Positions 28,601-36,812 of a stretch of 64,000 bases of DNA are shown piece by piece (the stretch's first letter is position 1; each line of letters begins with the position of its first letter). The notes beneath the pieces are model-generated. The model had not been told where the DNA came from, did not search any database, and saw nothing but the letters and a program-made list of their open reading frames with translations. Origin of the DNA: VAZQ01 sp963758945 (lineage in GTDB: Bacteria > Pseudomonadota > Alphaproteobacteria > Rhizobiales > Xanthobacteraceae); NCBI GenBank assembly GCA_963758945.1, contig CAVWXY010000003.1, positions 94,910 through 158,909 of the forward strand. The letters run 5' to 3'. Position numbers and translations under genes: made by a program.

Positions 28601-28770
28601 TCGGCATCACCATCGTGGGCGGCTTGCTGGTGTCGCAGCTGCTCACGCTCTACACCACGCCGGTGATCTATCTCCTGCTCGACAAGCTGCACCGGCGGCT
28701 GTGGGGCGCGCGCGCTCACCGCGAGCCCGGCCACCTGCTGCGCTCGGCGGCGCGGGCGCTGCGGTCGTAG
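25627..28770 (+). CDS. RND efflux inner-membrane pump (MdtC-like)
   Basis: A 1,047-residue RND transporter, intact. It has 12 predicted membrane spans and two large periplasmic loops, VDFPTI near residue 41 and the proton-relay DD in GFVVDDAIVMIEN in the fourth span. It is clearly paralogous to the preceding pump along its whole length. Two adjacent non-identical pumps plus one adaptor is the MdtABC arrangement, in which one subunit drives protons and the other binds drug; which one does which cannot be read here. No local regulator is encoded next to the operon. Confidence 0.93.
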   Translation: MTSGSGFSEPFIRRPVGTTLLAIGLILVGLVAYRFLPVASMPTVDFPTINVTASRPGADPETMAATVAAPLERRLGEIAGVTEMTSRSSLGATRITVQFDLARSIDNAARDVQAAINAALTDLPADLPSRPSFRKFNPASTPIMILALTSNTVPPSALYDAADTVIAQRLSQVEGVAEVSVNGAEQPAIRVRLDPIALASMGLSLENVRTAITNSNAVGPIGGFDGRERAITLSANDQLRTAGDYDPIVVRSANGTVVRLSAVASIEPGVRNSRSAAWFNGQPSVLLVINKQADSNVIETVDRIYELIPEIKRWIPAGIDITVLSDRTRTIRASVHDMQLTLLATIVLVMLVVFVFLRRTAATVAAGVTVPLSLAGTCAMMWVAGFSIDNLSLMALAVSVGFVVDDAIVMIENCFRNLERGMSPLRAAVEGARQIGFTVLSISISLVAAFIPLLFMTGLVGRVFREFSVTLAFAIAVSTAVSLTVTPMICAHFVRRPPSPDATWLDRAVERVLGAMLRFYARSLAVVIDHRALTLLIMAAVVAITAMLFVRTPKGFFPQDDTGLIWGGTLASSEVSFHAMHDLQQKAEAMVRGDPAVAGVGSSIGASGFSASVNRGNLFISLKPLAERQGLSAEAVAARLRRKGSDIPGLRVFFFPMQDVRTGGRQSDATYQFTLWDANYDELLAWAPRVLEKMQTVPGLVDVSTDRQSGGLEVNVAIDRVAASRLGVRVQDIANALNNAYAQRQVSTLYTQRNQYRVVLEIDPQYQRDPTDLSRIYVNGAGNTQVPLTAVTKITRGLSPLVVNHQGQFPAITISFSLAENTPIAEATQRVDQAVAELHIPDTLHAEYAGDARAFRSSMGAQPLLIVAALVAVYIVLGVLYESLAHPLTIISTLPSAGLGALLALQLFNTELTLIAFIGIILLIGIVKKNGIMMVDFALEGERKRGLAPERAIFEACLARFRPIMMTTMAALLGAVPLVIATGPGSELRRPLGITIVGGLLVSQLLTLYTTPVIYLLLDKLHRRLWGARAHREPGHLLRSAARALRS

Positions 28771-28790
28771 CCCGCTCTCGTCATACTCTC

Positions 28791-28867
28791 GTCATGCGCG
28801 GGCTTGACCCGCGCATCCATCTTCTTCGCAAGGATGATGGATTGCCGGGTCAAGCCCGGCAATGACG
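28791..28867. repeat. palindromic intergenic repeat (cttgacccgcg type)
   Basis: The sequence gtcatgcgcgggcttgaccc is followed by a near mirror that ends gggtcaagcccggcaatgac, around a 25-base centre. It lies between two convergent genes and could also end transcription from both sides. Variants occur at 30141-30224 and 54043-54185. Confidence 0.7.
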
Positions 28868-28876
28868 GCGTGGCCG

Positions 28877-30004
28877 CTACCCCGTCTTCGCCGTCGGCGG
28901 CGGCAGGTCGGCGATCTCCTGGGCGTAGGCCTGCTCCATGCGCGGGGCGAGCCCGTTCCTGGCGAGTTCCTCGGCGAACAGCTTGCGCACCGCCGGCGTC
29001 TCGTCGGCGTAGTCGATCTGGTCGCCGCCGAGCCGCCGGCTGATCCAGGCCTTGGGCACGCCCTGCGCGTTGCGCACGGCGACGACCTCGTGCTTGAAGG
29101 CGAGATAGCGCGCCGGCGTGGTGCCGGAATTGAAATGCTGGTGGAACCACATGTTGGGCGGCACGATCAAGGTGCCCACCTCCCAGTCGTAGCGCCGCGG
29201 CTCATCGCCCTCCGGCCACATCAGCGAATAGCCCTGCCCGGAAAGAATGATCACGTGGGCGCCGGGCCCGTGCGCGTGGCCCTTCTTGTAGGTGCCGACC
29301 GGGAACTGCGAGATGTGGCTGTTCATCGAGCCTTTCGCCATGTTGAAGCGGATGTGGCCGCCGCCGGCGCCGCGCTCCTTGGCGCTGATCAGCGGCAGAT
29401 TGACCGCGTCGGCGACGAAATTGGTGACCAGCAGGAGGCCCTTCTGCTCGCCTTTGGCGCTGAAATAGTCGGGCTCGCCGTCGAAGCGGTTCTTGAAGTC
29501 GTGGGCGGTGTTGAAGACGAACTCGGCATCCTCATAAAGGTTGATCACCGGGGGCGCGTTGGTGACGGCGACGTAGCGCGCGCCCTGCCGCCCGGAGCCG
29601 TTGAAGTGCTGGTGCCAGCAGTTGAGCGGAATGGCGAACATCGCGCCCGCCTTCCACTCGAAGGTGATGCGGCGGCCGGCGTCGTTCCACACCGTGGTGG
29701 AGCCGCGGCCGTCGAGCACCAGGATCATCTCCTCGAACAATTGCCGCTGCGGCGCGAGCGCCTTGCCGGGCGGGATCTCGCAGACGTAGCAGTCGTTGGA
29801 GGTGCGCGAGGCCTCGTGATTGATGTAGACGCCGGAGCCGCCGCGCCGCGGCCATGGCTTGAGCTCGACGGTGCGCAGGTTGCGCACGTAATGCGCGCTG
29901 ACGATGTCGAGACCCTCGCCGCGCACCCAGCGCAGATAGGGCGTGTCCTTCTCGGTCGCGAACTTCTTCGCGAGCTCCTCCGAAACGATGGCGTCCTTGG
30001 CCAT
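28877..30004 (-). CDS. bicupin domain protein
   Basis: A 375-residue protein with two cupin barrels, a layout shared with gentisate 1,2-dioxygenase-like and oxalate-decarboxylase-like enzymes. The first barrel spans about residues 80-160 (FEEMILVLDGRGSTTVW, then FAIPLNCWHQHFNGSG) and the second about 235-320 (KKGHAHGPGAHVIILSGQGY, then VPPNMWFHQHFNSGT). The second has HxH and a late His, so it can hold a metal; the first lacks the HxH pair but keeps WHQHF. It lies downstream of the EutA-like gene on the same strand. It is probably a metal-dependent ring-cleaving or decarboxylating enzyme; the substrate is unknown. Confidence 0.8.
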   Translation of the reverse strand: MAKDAIVSEELAKKFATEKDTPYLRWVRGEGLDIVSAHYVRNLRTVELKPWPRRGGSGVYINHEASRTSNDCYVCEIPPGKALAPQRQLFEEMILVLDGRGSTTVWNDAGRRITFEWKAGAMFAIPLNCWHQHFNGSGRQGARYVAVTNAPPVINLYEDAEFVFNTAHDFKNRFDGEPDYFSAKGEQKGLLLVTNFVADAVNLPLISAKERGAGGGHIRFNMAKGSMNSHISQFPVGTYKKGHAHGPGAHVIILSGQGYSLMWPEGDEPRRYDWEVGTLIVPPNMWFHQHFNSGTTPARYLAFKHEVVAVRNAQGVPKAWISRRLGGDQIDYADETPAVRKLFAEELARNGLAPRMEQAYAQEIADLPPPTAKTG

Positions 30005-30140
30005 GTCGGGCTCCGGTCGTCAGTGATCAGTGATCGGTAATCAGACCATTAGCAGCTTGCCGCGACATCCGCCATCTCGTCCATGGCCTTCAACGACGGC
30101 GGACACTGGTCCGGTTGGTTTGATTCGGCACCCTAAAAGC

Positions 30141-30224
30141 GTCACCCGCGAGCTTGACCCGCGGCTCCATCGTTTCGCAAGAGCTTCTTCGCGAAGAAGA
30201 TGGATTGCCGGGCCCGGCAATGAC
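30141..30224. repeat. palindromic intergenic repeat (cttgacccgcg type)
   Basis: A variant of the 28791-28867 repeat, from gtcacccgcgagcttgaccc to ggattgccgggcccggcaat, with an extra hairpin gcttcttcgcgaagaag in its centre. It lies between the EutA-like gene and the bicupin gene, which read in the same direction. Upstream of the bicupin start there is also a short tandem of cagtgat units (about 30020-30042). Confidence 0.65.
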
Positions 30225-30259
30225 GAACCGCTGCTGGGTCGACCAGGGTGGGAAACGCG

Positions 30260-31999
30260 CTAATCATGGTCGTGGCGGCCCTGATGGTCGTGATCGTGGC
30301 GATGGCCCCCGTGACCATGATCGTGGTCGTGGCCGTGATGGTGCCCGTGCTCGTGGTGGTGGAGGCGCTGGGGCGGGCGGCCGCGGCGCGGGTCCTCGCT
30401 GAACACCAGCGACTTGATCGTGACCGGCACGGTGCAGGACGGCATGCGCAGGCGGCCGAGATCGATATAGTCGAAATCGCGCAGCTCGACGCCGTCGATC
30501 GCCAGGATCTCGCTCTCGACCAAAAGCTCCTCGCGCAGGATCGCGCCCAAGGTCTGCGCGACGTCGCCGTCGAGCATGAGGTAGAGCGGCTTGCGGCGCT
30601 CGATGGTGACGGCGAGGCCGTGGCGGATGCCCTCGGCGAAGGCGAGCACGCGCTCGTAGGCGGGCGCGCCGCGCCAGCGCAGCGCCAGCGCCACCTCGCC
30701 CTCGCCCTCGACCAGATCGAAGGCGGTGAAATGCGCGCGGATCGCGCTCGCAAGCGCGCCGGGGTCGATCACCTCCGCACAGTCGAAGGCGGGCTGCAGC
30801 ACTTGCAGATTGCGCCGCGGCAGCAGCTCGCCGGGCTTGGAGATGTAGCTGGTATTGCCGCTGAGCTGCACGCTGTATTCGGAGGCGCCGAGCGCGGTGG
30901 CGCGGATGCATTCGCCGGCCGGAATGAGCGGCCACGGCAGCGCGCCGGCATCGAGGCGGCGCGCGATAGCGCAGCCGAGGCGGCGCCCCATGTCGCCGAA
31001 ATCGCGCTGCTCGCGGCCGTAGACGTATTCGCCGACGCCGCCGGAAAACATCACTCCGTCGATGCGGCCGAGCTCGGCGATCGGATCGGTGAGATAGAGG
31101 TGCTCGACCGCGTGCGGCACCGGCCGCACTGCCAGCGCGGCCACCAGCAGGTCCGCCATGCTCTCCGCCACCTTGTCGAGCTGACTGGGCGAGAGCACGT
31201 CGCCGCGCGACCAGTAGAACCCGGCCTGCCTGGCGTGAAACCTCCCGGCCGGATCGAGCCGCACGATGCGCCCGATCTCGTCCACCACCTGCAGCCTTCC
31301 GCCGATATGCAGCGCGGCGGTCGTGGTCACGTGGCCGTGGTCGACGACGGCGAGCTTGGTGGTGCCGCCGCCGATGTCGATGTTGAGGATGCGCAGGCCC
31401 TTGTCGTGCGACACCTTCGAGGCGCCCGATCCGTAGGCGGCGAGCATCGACTCCATGTGGTGGCCGGCAGCGGCGGTGACGAAATCGCCGCGCTGCTCCG
31501 CGAGAAGCGCGGCGATCGCCTGCGCGTTCTCCCGGCGCAACGCCTCGCCGGTGAGGATGACGACGCCGGTATCGATCTCCTCCGGCTTCAGCCCCGCCGC
31601 CGCGTAGGCGCCGTCGATGATGGCGCCGAGCGCCGCGTCGTCGATGCGCTCATCGTCGGCATAGGGCGTGAGCGCCACCGGCGACTGGAACAGGGTCTCG
31701 CGCGACACCACGTAGTAACGGCTGGTGAGGTCCTCGCCGTAGCGCCGCAGATTGATGCGGGAGAAGACGACCTGGGTGCCGGAGGAGCCGATGTCGATCC
31801 CAACCGTCACCAGCGTGACGTGGTCCTGGATCCAGATCGGGTTCTGTTCGAGCGGGCCGTCGGCGTCGAACTCGAAATGATCGTGGTCGTGATCGGCGTC
31901 GCCTTCGTGCTCGTGCACGAAGTCCTGGCCCAGGGCATGGTCGGCGAGCGAGTGGCGCGTCTTGTCGTCGTTGTTGTCCTTGTTGTCGGCTTGCGCCAT
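30260..31999 (-). CDS. eutA: EutA-like reactivating ATPase with His-rich tails
   Basis: A 579-residue protein of the EutA family (ASKHA ATPase fold), which exchanges damaged cobalamin on ethanolamine ammonia-lyase at the cost of ATP. The phosphate-1 motif DIGSSGT is at residues 69-75 and the phosphate-2 motif DIGGGTTK at 208-215. Unusual are two metal-binding-like extensions: a His/Asp cluster at about 29-45 and a C-terminal tail of about 35 residues made almost entirely of H, D, G and R. No eutB, eutC or other B12 enzyme is encoded in the window. It may reactivate a different B12 lyase, deliver a metal, or serve the neighbouring cupin and ThDP enzymes. The family call is firm, the role is not. 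Confidence 0.85.
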   Translation of the reverse strand: MAQADNKDNNDDKTRHSLADHALGQDFVHEHEGDADHDHDHFEFDADGPLEQNPIWIQDHVTLVTVGIDIGSSGTQVVFSRINLRRYGEDLTSRYYVVSRETLFQSPVALTPYADDERIDDAALGAIIDGAYAAAGLKPEEIDTGVVILTGEALRRENAQAIAALLAEQRGDFVTAAAGHHMESMLAAYGSGASKVSHDKGLRILNIDIGGGTTKLAVVDHGHVTTTAALHIGGRLQVVDEIGRIVRLDPAGRFHARQAGFYWSRGDVLSPSQLDKVAESMADLLVAALAVRPVPHAVEHLYLTDPIAELGRIDGVMFSGGVGEYVYGREQRDFGDMGRRLGCAIARRLDAGALPWPLIPAGECIRATALGASEYSVQLSGNTSYISKPGELLPRRNLQVLQPAFDCAEVIDPGALASAIRAHFTAFDLVEGEGEVALALRWRGAPAYERVLAFAEGIRHGLAVTIERRKPLYLMLDGDVAQTLGAILREELLVESEILAIDGVELRDFDYIDLGRLRMPSCTVPVTIKSLVFSEDPRRGRPPQRLHHHEHGHHHGHDHDHGHGGHRHDHDHQGRHDHD

Positions 32000-32180
32000 T
32001 CGAGCCTCGTGGCGGCGCCGACGCCCGCGCGCATCGGCGGCGCACTGTTATGGCACGGCCGATTTGCCGCGGTCAAAACACCCGCGCTCGGGCGGGGCAG
32101 CCCCGCGTTCGGGCTTCATTGACAGCGTCGGGACACCCGGTCACGTTGCATCTTCAATTTCGACCGAAGGGAACGACCCT

Positions 32181-33890
32181 GTGAGCGACAGCAGCACCCA
32201 GAACGGCATGGCGGCCGAAGCCTATATCGCCCGGCTCGGCGCGCGCGGCATCGACTACGTCTTCGCCAATGCCGGAACGGATTTCGCCCCGATCGTGGAG
32301 GCGCTCTCCCACACCAGGGACGCCAAGGTTCCGCGCTTCATGACGGTGCCGCACGAGAACGTCGCCATGGCCATGGCGCACGGCTACTACCGCGTCTCCG
32401 GCAAGCCGGCGGCGGTGATGGTGCACGTCACCGTGGGCACGGCGAACGCTATGAACGGCATCATCAACGCCGCGCGCGACAACATTCCGGTGCTGCTCGC
32501 CGCCGGGCGCACGCCGCTGACCGAGACCGGCAGCATCGCCTCGCGCAACCGGCCGATCCATTGGGGCCAGGAGGCGTTCGACCAGGGCGGCATGCTGCGC
32601 GAATACGTGAAGTGGGATTACGAGCTGCGCGGCGGCCAGCCGGTGGAGGCGGTGGTCGACCGCGCCCTCGACATCGCCATGAGCGAGCCGCGCGGGCCGG
32701 TCTATCTCACATTGCCGCGCGAAGTGCTCTCCGCGCCGGCGGCAAAGTCGCGCCGCGACACCGTGCGCCCGTTCGGCGCGACCGCGCCGGAGCCGGCGCG
32801 CGCCGCGATCGAGCAGGCGGCGGGCCTGATCGCCAAAGCCGAATTCCCGCTGATCGTCACCTCCAGCGTCGGCCGCGTGCCGGCGGCGGTGGGTGCGCTC
32901 GCCGCGCTCGCGCAGCAATTCGCGCTGCCGGTGGTGCAGGCCGAGCCCCGGGACATGAACCTGCCGACCGACCATCCCATGCATCTCGGCTATGACGTCG
33001 GCGCGTTGCTGCCGAAAGCCGGCGTCGTGATCGTGATCGACAGCACCGTGCCGTGGATGCCGCGCAACCACCAGCCGCGCAAGGACGCCAAGGTCATCCA
33101 TATCTCCGCCGATCCGCTCGAAACGCGCTATCCGTTCCGCGAGCTGGAAGCCGACCTGCTGGTCGCGGGCTCATCGCTCGCGGCCCTGACCATGCTGCGC
33201 GAGACCCTGAGCGAGACGATGAAGGGCCAAAGCGCCGCGATCGAGCGCCGGCGCAAGGCGCTCGCCGCGATGCGTGACGAGATCGCAGGGAAGCGCGCCA
33301 AGCTGATCGACACGGTGAAGGACCAGACTCCGATCCATCCGGCCTGGCTTTCCGCCTGTCTCAACCGGGTGAAGTCGGAGGACGCCATCGTCATCAGCGA
33401 GCTCGGCGCGCCGTTGCCGCTGCTCGAGCTGACCAAACCGTCGAGCTATATGGGTGCGCTGCTGTCCGGCGGGCTCGGCTTCGGGATGGGCGCCGGGCTC
33501 GGCGCCAAGCTTGCGGCGCCGCAGCGCGAGGTGATCGTCACCGTCGGCGACGGCTCCTACATGTTCGGCAATCCGGTGCCTTATCACTACGTCGCGCGCG
33601 CGGAGAAGCTGCCGACGCTCACCGTCGTCGCCAACAACCAATCCTGGCTCGCGGTGCGGCAATCCACCCTCGACGTCTTCCCCGACGGCCACGCCGCCAA
33701 GGCCAATGTGATGGCGCTCACCGAGCTCAAGCCCGCGCCCGACTACGAGAAGGTGATCGAGACCTGCGGCGGGCGCGGCGAGAAGGTCGAAAGCCCCGGC
33801 GACCTGGCGCCCGCGCTCGAGCGCTCGCTCGACGCGGTGCGCGCCGGCACCCCGGTGACGCTGAACGTGCTGACGCAGGCGAGGCGGTAG
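32181..33890 (+). CDS. thiamine diphosphate-dependent enzyme, acetolactate synthase-like
   Basis: A 569-residue three-domain ThDP enzyme. The PYR domain has the catalytic glutamate at residue 59 in TVPHENVAMAMAHGY. A central Rossmann-like domain spans about 195-340. The PP domain has the ThDP/Mg site GDGSYMFGN, then ANNQSW about 25 residues later. No FAD-type acetolactate synthase features can be assigned with confidence; benzoylformate decarboxylase, oxalyl-CoA decarboxylase and phosphonopyruvate decarboxylase are relatives. GTG start at 32181 with GAAGGGAA upstream. It diverges from the EutA-like gene and is paralogous to the ThDP gene at 39684-41459. Confidence 0.85.
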   Translation: MSDSSTQNGMAAEAYIARLGARGIDYVFANAGTDFAPIVEALSHTRDAKVPRFMTVPHENVAMAMAHGYYRVSGKPAAVMVHVTVGTANAMNGIINAARDNIPVLLAAGRTPLTETGSIASRNRPIHWGQEAFDQGGMLREYVKWDYELRGGQPVEAVVDRALDIAMSEPRGPVYLTLPREVLSAPAAKSRRDTVRPFGATAPEPARAAIEQAAGLIAKAEFPLIVTSSVGRVPAAVGALAALAQQFALPVVQAEPRDMNLPTDHPMHLGYDVGALLPKAGVVIVIDSTVPWMPRNHQPRKDAKVIHISADPLETRYPFRELEADLLVAGSSLAALTMLRETLSETMKGQSAAIERRRKALAAMRDEIAGKRAKLIDTVKDQTPIHPAWLSACLNRVKSEDAIVISELGAPLPLLELTKPSSYMGALLSGGLGFGMGAGLGAKLAAPQREVIVTVGDGSYMFGNPVPYHYVARAEKLPTLTVVANNQSWLAVRQSTLDVFPDGHAAKANVMALTELKPAPDYEKVIETCGGRGEKVESPGDLAPALERSLDAVRAGTPVTLNVLTQARR

Positions 33891-33901
33891 GCTGTAGAAT
33901 T

Positions 33902-34987
33902 CTACTTCGGCAAATTCTTCATGTAGTCGGCGAGGAAGGCGCGCACCTCGGGCGCCACGGTGAGCGCGCGTTGCGCCACCTGCGGCGTGTCGGGGCCGCC
34001 CGCCCATTGCGGCACGAAGCCGAAGGTCTTCTCCGCCTCCTCGGCATAGGCCGTGTCGGCGTTGACGCGGGCAATCCCCGCGCGCAGCGCCTCGACCGCC
34101 GGCTGCGGCGCGTCGGGCGGCATGACGATGAGGCGCTGGATGATGCCGTCGGCGGCGATGATCGCCTTGTAGATGTCCCAGAGCTGGCCCGACGGCATGG
34201 TGCCTTTGATGCTCCGGTAGAGCTCGTGGAACATCGGCACGGGCAAGCCCTTCACGGCGTCGGGGACGAAGAACTCCTTGCCGTCGTAGCCGGCATCGAG
34301 GAAGACGGGGATCGCCTGTCCGGTCTTCACCATGGTCGGCTCGACCACGCCGCGATAGCTCGGCGGCGATTCCGAGAAGAAGTTGATCTCGCCGCGCTGG
34401 AACGCGAGTCGCGCCGCCGGGCTCGAGCGATAGCCGGTGACGTATTTGAACGGGATGCCGAGCATGTCCATGGCGAGCCGCAGCCGCAGGTCCTTCGGGG
34501 TGTCGACGCTCAAGCCGCCGACGATGAGGCCCTTCGCCTTGGCGATGTCGGCCGGCGCCTTCATCCCGGGCGCGACGTCGGTGCGCACGAAATGCACCGT
34601 GGTGCCGGGCTGGATGGCGACGAAGCGGTAGCTCTTGAAGTCGACGCGGAAGCGCGCGGGGTCGAGCGCATACATGAAGGCGGTGCCGGTGAAATAGCCG
34701 GCCATGGTGCCGTCGCGCGGCGCCACCTCGCCCACGAACTTGGCGCCGACGATGCCGCCGGCGCCCTCCATGTTCTGGACGACGATGTTGGGCGCCCCGT
34801 CGAGGTGGCGGGCGAGGTGCTTGGCGAACAGGCGGCCCTCGATGTCGGTGGGGCCGCCGGCCGCGAAGTTGATCAGGATGGTGAGCCGCTTGCCCTTGTA
34901 GAAGGGCTCGTCGGCAGCGGCGCCGGACGCCGCGGCGGCGACAATGATGGCGGCGCAAAAGCCGACGACCGCACGCACCAGCGACAT
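33902..34987 (-). CDS. Bug/TctC-type periplasmic binding protein
   Basis: A 361-residue periplasmic solute-binding protein. The signal peptide ends near residue 26 (ASGAAADEPF); then KRLTILINFAAGGPTDIEGR, and the loop VVQNMEGAGGIVGA, are typical of the family. It is somewhat longer than usual and more divergent than the copy at 12837-13811. ATG at 34987 with AGGGAAG upstream. Converging with the ThDP gene (11 bases apart) and diverging from the UbiD gene, it probably recognises the carboxylate handled by this cluster. TctAB partners are not in the window. Confidence 0.85.
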   Translation of the reverse strand: MSLVRAVVGFCAAIIVAAAASGAAADEPFYKGKRLTILINFAAGGPTDIEGRLFAKHLARHLDGAPNIVVQNMEGAGGIVGAKFVGEVAPRDGTMAGYFTGTAFMYALDPARFRVDFKSYRFVAIQPGTTVHFVRTDVAPGMKAPADIAKAKGLIVGGLSVDTPKDLRLRLAMDMLGIPFKYVTGYRSSPAARLAFQRGEINFFSESPPSYRGVVEPTMVKTGQAIPVFLDAGYDGKEFFVPDAVKGLPVPMFHELYRSIKGTMPSGQLWDIYKAIIAADGIIQRLIVMPPDAPQPAVEALRAGIARVNADTAYAEEAEKTFGFVPQWAGGPDTPQVAQRALTVAPEVRAFLADYMKNLPK

Positions 34988-35129
34988 CGCGATCTTCCCT
35001 CTCAGTCTTGCTGTGTTTTGCGCGAGCTTAACCGGCTCTCCGGTGCCGGGAAAGCGCGTTGCAAGATGCTGCACCCGCGATCAGAATGCGCGATCGAAGC
35101 TCGACCATGTCCGCGGAAGAGGAAGCGCC

Positions 35130-36617
35130 GTGCTGGAGAAAACCGTCAACGCCCAAGCCCAAGGCTTCAACGCCTACGACCGGCCGCACGCCGACCTGCG
35201 CGAATTCATCGCGCGCGCCGAGGACGCGGGCGAGATCGCGCGCATCGCCGGCGCCGATTGGAAGCTGGAAATGGGCACGCTGGCGGAGATCGTGAACCAC
35301 GCGCGGCCGGAGCCGCCGGCGATCCTGTTCGAGGACGTGCCGGGCTATCCCAAGGGCATGCGGCTGCTCTCGGGCGCGACCAATTCGTCGAAGCGGCTCG
35401 CCATCACGCTGGGCTTGCCGGTGCCGAGCAATCCGCTCGACGTGGTGCGCGCCTATCGCGACCGCATGAAGACGCACCGGCCGATCCCGCCCAAGACCGT
35501 GGCGAAGGGGCCGGTGCTCGAGAACGTCGACCGCGACGGCAAGGTCGACGTGCTGAAGTTTCCGGTACCGTTCCTGCACGAGCTCGACGGCGGCCGCTAT
35601 ATCGGCACCGACGACCTCGTGATCATGCGCGATCCCGAGGAGAACTGGGTCAACGGCGCCACCTACCGCGCCATGGTGCAGGACAAGAACCACGTCTCGC
35701 TCTGGATCTCGCCGGGCAAGCACGGCAGGCAGATTCGCGAGAAGTATTTCCGCGCCGGAAAGCCCTGCCCGGTGCTGATCTCCTGCGGGCACGATCCGCT
35801 GCTCTTCCTCGCCGGCGGCAACGAGCTCAAGTTCGGCCTTTCCGAATACGATTACGCCGGCGGCCATCGCGGCGAGCCGTGCGAGATCGTGCTGAGCGAG
35901 CTGCACGGCCTGCCGATGCCGGCGCATGCCGAGATCGTGCTCGAGGGCGAGATGGTCGAGGGCGTGAAGGCCAGGGAGGGGCCGTTCGGCGAGTTCACCG
36001 GCTATTACGCCTCGAGCCCGAGCGAGCAGCCGGTGGTGGAGGTCAAGCGCGTCTATTACCGCAACGACCCCATCCTCGGCATCGCCTCGCCGATGCGCCC
36101 GCCGTCGGACTTCTCCTTCAGCAAATGCGTGATGAAGGCCGGCATGATCTGGGACGAGGTCGAGCGCGCCGGCCTGTCCGGCGTCGCCGGGGTGTGGGTG
36201 CACGAATTCGGCGGCGCGCGCATGTTCAACGTCGTCGCCATCAAGCAGGCCTATCCCGGCCACGCGCGGCAGGCCGGCCTGCTCGCCGCCGGCTGCCAGT
36301 CGGCGTCCTATCTCGGGCGCTTCGTGGTGGTGGTCGACGAGGACGTCGACCCAGCCGACCTGTTCGACGTGATGTGGGCGATGTGCACGCGCTGCGACCC
36401 CGCGAGCGACATCGAGTTCGTGCGCCGCGCCTGGAGCGGCCCTTTGGATCCGTTGCTGGACAAGTCGAGCTCGACCAACTCGCGCGCCATCATCGACGCC
36501 TGCCGGCCGTTCGAACGGCTCAAGGACTTTCCGGCGGTCGCGCGCGCGAGCCCTGAGCTCACGCACAAGGTCAAGGAAAAGTTCGCCGATCTCCTCGCCA
36601 AGATCGGCTGCGCGTAG
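35130..36617 (+). CDS. UbiD-family decarboxylase
   Basis: A 495-residue member of the UbiD family, whose enzymes use prenylated FMN to add or remove carboxyl groups on aromatic and unsaturated acids. Family segments are PPAILFEDVPGYPKG near residue 60, NGATYRAMVQDKNHVSLWIS near 175, EGPFGEFTGYY near 285 (with the catalytic-type glutamate) and VVVVDEDVDPADLFDVMWAM near 400. GTG start at 35130 with AGAGGAAG upstream. No ubiX (prenyl-FMN synthase) is present here. It heads a run of same-strand genes with an aldolase-type decarboxylase and cupins. Confidence 0.88.
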   Translation: MLEKTVNAQAQGFNAYDRPHADLREFIARAEDAGEIARIAGADWKLEMGTLAEIVNHARPEPPAILFEDVPGYPKGMRLLSGATNSSKRLAITLGLPVPSNPLDVVRAYRDRMKTHRPIPPKTVAKGPVLENVDRDGKVDVLKFPVPFLHELDGGRYIGTDDLVIMRDPEENWVNGATYRAMVQDKNHVSLWISPGKHGRQIREKYFRAGKPCPVLISCGHDPLLFLAGGNELKFGLSEYDYAGGHRGEPCEIVLSELHGLPMPAHAEIVLEGEMVEGVKAREGPFGEFTGYYASSPSEQPVVEVKRVYYRNDPILGIASPMRPPSDFSFSKCVMKAGMIWDEVERAGLSGVAGVWVHEFGGARMFNVVAIKQAYPGHARQAGLLAAGCQSASYLGRFVVVVDEDVDPADLFDVMWAMCTRCDPASDIEFVRRAWSGPLDPLLDKSSSTNSRAIIDACRPFERLKDFPAVARASPELTHKVKEKFADLLAKIGCA

Positions 36618-36630
36618 TGCCGCGGGTGTC

Positions 36631-36753
36631 ACCTCTCCCCGCTCGCGGGGAGAGGTCGACGCGCGAAGCGCGGCGGGTGAGGGGGACTATCAGCCGCCCG
36701 AGATCCTGGAGAGTCCCCCTCACCCCAACCTCTCCCCGCAAGCGGGGAGAGGG
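36631..36753. repeat. palindromic intergenic repeat (ctctccccgc type)
   Basis: The stretch begins cacctctccccgctcgcggg and ends ccccgcaagcggggagagg. Two small perfect hairpins (ctctccccgc/gcggggagag) flank a larger dyad gagggggact/agtccccctc. It separates the UbiD gene from the aldolase-type gene within one apparent operon. Confidence 0.7.
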
Positions 36754-36812
36754 AGCGCACCGTGCCTGCGGCTCCCACAGCTTCTCGAAACTGCAACAGA
36801 GGGAACTCACCC

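Noticed and set aside
25534..28734. 1,066-codon minus-strand frame over the second RND pump
   Set aside because: Shadow of the pump gene. The plus strand has the RND motifs, and the antisense protein is low-complexity.
30140..30230. Rho-independent terminator after the EutA-like gene
   Set aside because: The dyad matches a dispersed repeat and has no T-run on the relevant strand.
35028..36632. 534-codon minus-strand frame over the UbiD gene
   Set aside because: Antisense shadow; UbiD family motifs are on the plus strand.
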